Part shown: positions 59,702-64,000 of the stretch, in pieces
How positions within the stretch are numbered: the stretch's first letter is position 1
Layout of the letters: every line of letters begins with the position of its first letter
From: an uncultured Spartobacteria bacterium
Lineage (GTDB): Bacteria > Verrucomicrobiota > Verrucomicrobiia > Chthoniobacterales > Terrimicrobiaceae
Assembly (NCBI GenBank): GCA_937960895.1
Contig: CALCJD010000001.1
Coordinates: forward strand, 23,345-87,344
DNA length: 64,000 nt
Direction: 5' to 3'
Translations under genes and position numbers: made by a program
The notes under the pieces: generated by a model
What the model was told of the DNA's origin: nothing
What the model saw: the letters and a program-made list of their open reading frames with translations, nothing else
Databases searched by the model: none

Positions 59702-60661
59702 ATGAAGCCAAAAAGCCTCGAATTCGAAAAACCCATCGCCGACCTCGAACAAAAACTCGAGGAGATCAAACGCCACGTGCATGGCCAGGACATCGACCTC
59801 GACCCCGAAGTCCGGCGCATGCAGGAAAAAATCGAGGCCACCCGGCGCGAGATTTACGCCAACCTCACCGCCTGGCAGCGGGTCCAGATCGCCCGGCACA
59901 CCGAGCGGCCGTTCTTCCTGGACTACGTCGCGAAGTCGTTCACGGATTTCATCGAACTCAAGGGCGACCGCCTTTTCGGCGACGACGCCTCCATGCCGGG
60001 CGGCTTGGCCCGGATCGACGGCATGAAGTGCGTGGTCATCGGCCAGCAAAAGGGCCGTGACACCAAGGAAAACCTCCTGCGCAACTTCGGCAGTCCCCAC
60101 CCGGAGGGATACCGGAAGGCGCTTCGTCTCATGCGCCTGGCGGAGAAATTCAGGCTGCCCGTCGTCTCCCTCATCGACACTCCGGGGGCCTACCCGGGCA
60201 TCGGCGCCGAGGAACGTCACATCGCCGAATCCATCGCGGTCAATCTCCGCGAAATGATGGTGCTCCGCACGCCCATCGTGACCATCGTCATCGGCGAGGG
60301 CGGATCGGGCGGGGCCCTGGGCATCGGCGTGGCCGATCGCGTCCTGATGCTCGAAAACGCCTATTATTCGGTCATCAGCCCGGAAGGCTGCGCCGCCATT
60401 CTCTGGAAACACCGCAAACACGCCCCGGAGGCGGCCGAGGCGCTCAAACTCAATGCCCGCGAACTGCTCAAGCTCGGCGTGATCGACCAGGTCGTTCCCG
60501 AGCCCTTGGGTGGCGCGCACCATGACCACGAACAGGCCGCCAAGAATCTGAAGGACGCGGTTTCCTCCGCACTGAAGCAACTCGTCAAGGTGCCCATCGA
60601 CAAACTCCTCCAGGCGCGGTACGACAAGTTCCGCAAAATGGGCCGCTTCCAGGAGGCGTAG
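59702..60661 (+). CDS. accA: Acetyl-CoA carboxylase carboxyltransferase subunit alpha
   Basis: The 319-residue subunit starts MKPKSLEFEKPIADLEQKLE, with TAWQRVQIARHTERPFFLDY. The carboxyltransferase core follows (LIDTPGAYPGIGAEERHIAE, IVIGEGGSGGALGIGVADRV, MLENAYYSVISPEGCAAILW). With AccD it transfers carboxylate to acetyl-CoA to make malonyl-CoA, the building block for fatty acids and for the polyketide synthase in this window. accD is not nearby. It lies 9 bases after the LysM gene. Confidence 0.97.
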   Translation: MKPKSLEFEKPIADLEQKLEEIKRHVHGQDIDLDPEVRRMQEKIEATRREIYANLTAWQRVQIARHTERPFFLDYVAKSFTDFIELKGDRLFGDDASMPGGLARIDGMKCVVIGQQKGRDTKENLLRNFGSPHPEGYRKALRLMRLAEKFRLPVVSLIDTPGAYPGIGAEERHIAESIAVNLREMMVLRTPIVTIVIGEGGSGGALGIGVADRVLMLENAYYSVISPEGCAAILWKHRKHAPEAAEALKLNARELLKLGVIDQVVPEPLGGAHHDHEQAAKNLKDAVSSALKQLVKVPIDKLLQARYDKFRKMGRFQEA

Positions 60662-60708
60662 GCTGGTGGACGGCCGCCCCTCCCCCGTGGACCGGCAGCC
60701 GATTCCCG

Positions 60709-61890
60709 TCAGTTCCGCGCCCGGTTCAGGCCGGCAATAACCATGGCCGCCACCATCAGCACCCCGGCGGAAACCAGAATGGGCAAAAACGCGTAGGCCG
60801 CGCCCGCCAGGGGCACGCCGAGCAACACGCCGGCAACCAGCGGTCCGAGCCACCGGGCCAGGCTGCCTCCGGATTGCATGACCCCGAGGGCCCGGCCCTG
60901 CCAGGCGGCTTCGGCGCTGCGGGAGGCGAGGGCCGACAGGGTGGGCATCAGCAGACTGTTGCCGATCCCGACCAGAACCGAGGAGGCCAGCAGGCTGCCC
61001 AGGCCGGCGCTCACCGCCAGCCAGGCCAGACCGGCGCTCATTCCGATGGCTCCCGCCAGGGCGAGCCGGGATTCGCCAAAACGGCGCACCAGCCGCCCGA
61101 TGAGCAGTCCCTGAATGACGACACCGATCATGCCCATCCCCGCCAGGATGTAGCCGGTCTTTTTCGCATCGAGTCCGAACCGGTGGTTGAGCAGCAGGGC
61201 AAAGAGGGTCGTCATAATCGAGAAGCCCACGATCACCAGGAAATAACTCGCGAGACACCAGAGGTAGGTCCGGCGTTCCACATGGGAAAACAGCGTCGGA
61301 AACAGCCGTTCGCGACCCCGGGTTCTTTTCCCCGGATGAAGTGATTCCGGCAGGATCAGAATCACCAGGACCACATTGAAGGCCGCCAGTCCCGCCGCGA
61401 TGAACATCGGCGCCGCATAACTGAAGGTGGCTCCGGCCCATCCCCCGAGGGCGGGTCCGAAGACAAATCCCAACCCGAAGGCCGCCCCCAGCAACCCCAT
61501 GGCCTTGGCGCGGTTTTCCGGAGTGGAGATATCCGCCAGATACGCCTGGGCCGCGCTGATGTTGGCCCCGGAAATTCCCGCAATCAGCCGGGCGGCAAAA
61601 AGTGCCTGGACCGACTGCGCAAAACCCATGAAGACATAACCGGCCACCGTGCCCGCCAGCCCCAGCAACAGGACCGGTTTGCGCCCCACCCGGTCGGACA
61701 GCCGTCCCCAGACCGGCGCGAAAAAAAACTGCGCCAGCGAAAAAATCCCCACCAGCCAGCCCGTCTGCATCGCCGTGGCCCCGAAATGTTCCGCATAAAG
61801 CGGCAGGATCGGGATCACGATCCCGAATCCCAGGATATCAATGAAACACGTGAGAAAAATCGTGCCGTACTGCAGCGGGCGGCCGGTCAT
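60709..61890 (-). CDS. MFS transporter, TetA/DHA1 drug-efflux type
   Basis: The 393-residue carrier has twelve spans. Motif A is GRLSDRVGRKPVLLLG between spans 2 and 3, and the N-terminal FIDILGFGIVIPILPLYAEH is typical of the TetA-like DHA1 group. ISGANISAAQAYLADIS matches motif C-adjacent sequence of that group. The substrate is unknown. It is the third gene in the rnc direction, 9 bases after a small membrane protein gene. Confidence 0.87.
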   Translation of the reverse strand: MTGRPLQYGTIFLTCFIDILGFGIVIPILPLYAEHFGATAMQTGWLVGIFSLAQFFFAPVWGRLSDRVGRKPVLLLGLAGTVAGYVFMGFAQSVQALFAARLIAGISGANISAAQAYLADISTPENRAKAMGLLGAAFGLGFVFGPALGGWAGATFSYAAPMFIAAGLAAFNVVLVILILPESLHPGKRTRGRERLFPTLFSHVERRTYLWCLASYFLVIVGFSIMTTLFALLLNHRFGLDAKKTGYILAGMGMIGVVIQGLLIGRLVRRFGESRLALAGAIGMSAGLAWLAVSAGLGSLLASSVLVGIGNSLLMPTLSALASRSAEAAWQGRALGVMQSGGSLARWLGPLVAGVLLGVPLAGAAYAFLPILVSAGVLMVAAMVIAGLNRARN

Positions 61891-61899
61891 GGGAGGGAC

Positions 61900-62454
61900 T
61901 CAGCGCCAGAACAGCAACGCACAGGCCAGCACCAGAATTCCGTACACCACGCCCCCCCACGCCGCGGCGCGGAATCGCGCGAGGTTTTGCGTCAGCCAGC
62001 GCACCTGATCCCGCAGGACCCACGGAATGCCCACCCAGAACAGTCCCAGCACAATCCAGGCATAGGCCAGCACAACCACCAGCAACCGGGAGGTTTCCGG
62101 TTTCAAATAGGCGGCTTCAAGAAGCGGCTCCGCCGCCAGGAGCGCAATCATGCCGAGCGCCCGCACCGCCAGAAATTCCTCGAGATAACGCCATGCCAGA
62201 AACGTGCCGGCCACCACGGCGCCGGTCATGAGGTTCCGCAACCCGGCAAACTCCCCGAGATCCATCGTCCGGATCAAAATCAGGCTCCAGAGGCCCGCAA
62301 GGACAATCAACACCGTCCCGGCCGCGCGGGATCGGGGAAAGGCCGCCAGCCAGCGGCTGCAGTCGGCCGTGCGCAAAATCGCCGGAAGATGGCCCGCAAT
62401 GAGGAGCACCCCGACCACGATGCCCGCCAGCTTCAAATCAATCGAATAAATCAT
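61900..62454 (-). CDS. Hypothetical polytopic membrane protein
   Basis: The 184-residue protein has about five or six spans: KLAGIVVGVLLIAGHLPAIL, AGTVLIVLAGLWSLILIRTM, LLVVVLAYAWIVLGLFWVGI and VVYGILVLACALLFWR. I do not recognise a family. It overlaps the rnc stop by 4 bases and is followed closely by the MFS gene, so the three probably form one operon. Confidence 0.7.
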   Translation of the reverse strand: MIYSIDLKLAGIVVGVLLIAGHLPAILRTADCSRWLAAFPRSRAAGTVLIVLAGLWSLILIRTMDLGEFAGLRNLMTGAVVAGTFLAWRYLEEFLAVRALGMIALLAAEPLLEAAYLKPETSRLLVVVLAYAWIVLGLFWVGIPWVLRDQVRWLTQNLARFRAAAWGGVVYGILVLACALLFWR

Positions 62455-63203
62455 GTCTTGGATGGGTTTTTTTCCGGTCGGAATCCGACCCAGGCACGCC
62501 GCTCGAGGGCGTCGCTCGCCGCCGCCACCTGGGCCTGTTTTTTGCTCAACCCCTCGCCGCGTCCGAGCTCGAGGCCGTTCCAGATCACACAGGAAACGAA
62601 CCGCTTGAGATGTTCCGGTCCGCTCTGCTCAATCACCTCGTATCGCGGCGCGCAGGGCTCGATGGCCTGGAGAATTTCCTGCAGGGATCCCTTCGGGTTC
62701 ACCTCCTCGGGATCGCGGGCAATGCCCTCGAAGTCATCCGCGGTGGCCCGAAGCACAAAATTGCGTGCGGCGTCAAACCCTCCGTCCAGATAAATGGCCC
62801 CCACCACGCTCTCGAAGGCGTCCGCCAGCGTCGAGGCCCGTTCCCTCCCCCCGCTCGCCTCCTCGCCCCGGCCCATCATCAGATATCGGCCAAGATCCAG
62901 TTCCTGCGCCCGGGTTTTGAGGGCCGCCCGGGACACAATCCGGGTCCGCAACTTCGTCATCTTCCCCTCGCTGAAATCCGGGTAAAGACGGTATAACTGC
63001 TCCGTCACCACCAACTGGATCACCGCATCCCCCAGAAATTCCAGGCGCTGGTTGTCGAAGGGATAGTTTTTCCGCTCCAGGGAAATGCTCGGGTGGGTCA
63101 GTGCCTCCGCCAGCAACAGCCCGTTGCGGAATTTGTAGCCCAACCGTTCCTCAAGCGGATTCATGATCGAGGCGGCGTGTCGGCTGGGATCGCTAAGCGT
63201 CAT
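62451..63203 (-). CDS. rnc: Ribonuclease III
   Basis: The 250-residue enzyme cuts double-stranded RNA in rRNA and mRNA processing. The catalytic domain has the signature NQRLEFLGDAVIQLVV and a later LADAFESVVGAIYLDGG with the metal-binding Asp and Glu. The double-stranded RNA-binding domain is at about 165-240 (NPKGSLQEILQAI, GEGLSKKQAQVAAASDALE). Both ATG 63203 and ATG 63164 (MNPLEERLGY) are possible. TAATTT (63218-63213) 9 bases before the first favours 63203 weakly. Confidence 0.95.
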   Translation of the reverse strand: MTLSDPSRHAASIMNPLEERLGYKFRNGLLLAEALTHPSISLERKNYPFDNQRLEFLGDAVIQLVVTEQLYRLYPDFSEGKMTKLRTRIVSRAALKTRAQELDLGRYLMMGRGEEASGGRERASTLADAFESVVGAIYLDGGFDAARNFVLRATADDFEGIARDPEEVNPKGSLQEILQAIEPCAPRYEVIEQSGPEHLKRFVSCVIWNGLELGRGEGLSKKQAQVAAASDALERRAWVGFRPEKNPSKT

Positions 63204-63404
63204 GGGCTATGAAAATTACACCAGCCGACGGAAGAAACACCGGATTCAGGTGTGAACATTATTCCTGTCGCGCTGGCAGGAATTTCCCCAAGCAAAGCGA
63301 ATCCCTCGCCCGAGGCAAGTCCAAACCATCGGGCTGCCCACGCAACGAGTTTCGCAATCCGCTCGACAGAAGTGAATTTCCCTGTATGAGTTACGCAAAA
63401 TTTT

Positions 63405-64000
63405 CATGAGAATTCCCCTCCTCGGTTGCGTTTTTTTTCTCGCATGGCTGACGCCGACGCAGGCCGACAGCGACCTCCGGACGATTCCCTCCGCTCGACT
63501 GGTGAAAACGTCTTGGGCGGACGGAGACAGCTTTTTGGTGCGTTTCACGGACCCGGCCACCGGGAGGGAGCGGGAGGAGGTGTTCCGTCTGTATGCCGTC
63601 GACTGCATGGAAACCCTCTCCGCCCAGGAGTCGGACCGCCGGCGGCTGCTGGAGCAGGCCCGCCATTTTGGCGTGGAACAGCCGGCCCTTCTCATCGCCG
63701 AAGGCAGGGCGGCCACCGCCTTCGTCCAGTCCCGGCTCGCCCGGCCCTTCACGCTCCACACGTCATTTTCCCAGGCCCCCGGCCGGTCGGGCAAACCGCG
63801 GTATTATGCCTTTGTGACCCTCGCCGACGGCCGGGACCTTGCGGCGGAGCTGGTCCTTCGCGGACTCGCCCGGGTCAAGGGCATCTGCCGGGAAACGCCG
63901 ACCGGAGTCTCCCGGGACGAATATGCGGCCCATCTCGCGGACCTTGAACTGGCCGCCATTCGGGAAACTCCGGACCCCGTCCGCGCGCTCGACCTCAACA
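63405..64000 (+). CDS. Secreted SNase-like (thermonuclease family) protein, 3' end beyond the window
   Basis: From ATG 63405 the frame stays open to the window edge (198 codons). A signal peptide (MRIPLLGCVFFLAWLTPTQA) is followed by a staphylococcal-nuclease fold: LVKTSWADGDSFLVRFTDPA matches the family's DGDT strand, then FRLYAVDCMET in place of RLxGIDAPE. Later come GKPRYYAFVTLADGRDLAAE and LVLRGLARVKG. The active-site Arg/Glu/Arg set seems only partly kept, so activity is uncertain. It is divergent from rnc. Confidence 0.7.

Overview
The window is GC-rich, densely coded bacterial chromosome. It reads most naturally as Verrucomicrobiota, possibly Opitutae-like. The evidence is two large secreted proteins with autotransporter-type beta-strand repeats and PEP-CTERM tails, a GntR-HTH/LacI-effector chimeric regulator, paired Gfo/Idh/MocA dehydrogenases with a sulfatase, and a fused SecDF. 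The assignment is inferred from gene content only. No insertion sequence, CRISPR array, rRNA or origin was seen. There is one tRNA, a Leu tRNA with anticodon GAG.

Layout. 0-5 kb: a flippase-like membrane protein, an LTxxQ periplasmic protein and pyruvate carboxylase, all on the minus strand. 5.5-21.8 kb: a glycan and surface island with two PEP-CTERM proteins, two Gfo/Idh/MocA oxidoreductases, a NagA-like deacetylase, a sulfatase, a GntR/LacI repressor, an AraC activator and an FAD-dependent oxidoreductase; rplU-rpmA and tRNA-Leu sit inside it. 21.8-40.6 kb: the most unusual region, a co-directional minus-strand block. In transcription order it encodes a TetR repressor, ABC ATPase, FtsX/MacB-type permease, HlyD-type adaptor, a one-module reducing polyketide synthase without a release domain, a PhcB-like SAM methyltransferase, a hybrid sensor kinase and three receiver-domain proteins, two of which carry kinase-like C-termini. 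From the methyltransferase to the last receiver protein each gene overlaps the next by 4-7 bases. I infer a self-contained make/export/sense signalling system, similar in logic to Ralstonia phcBSRQ but with a polyketide synthase and exporter attached.

40.6-48.7 kb: a GNAT acetyltransferase, a frameshifted OsmC gene, a truncated GAF/Fis-type regulator, an XRE regulator, yajC-secDF with an elaborate hairpin region downstream, a DUF1460 amidase-like protein, a DUF4870 protein, the remains of a two-component system, and a YihY-type membrane protein. 48.8-64 kb: mostly housekeeping genes: pdxH, a TPR protein, a tiny bS22-like ribosomal protein, hisG, prmA, a double-domain nucleoside diphosphate kinase, an aspartate aminotransferase, DUF58, ispH, a LysM protein, accA, an MFS transporter, rnc and the start of a nuclease gene.

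Expression signals. Many genes have no Shine-Dalgarno sequence. Instead a sigma70-like promoter ends only 6-12 bases before the start codon, which implies leaderless or nearly leaderless mRNAs. A minority, such as rplU, ispH and the LysM gene, have a clear GGAGG-type site.
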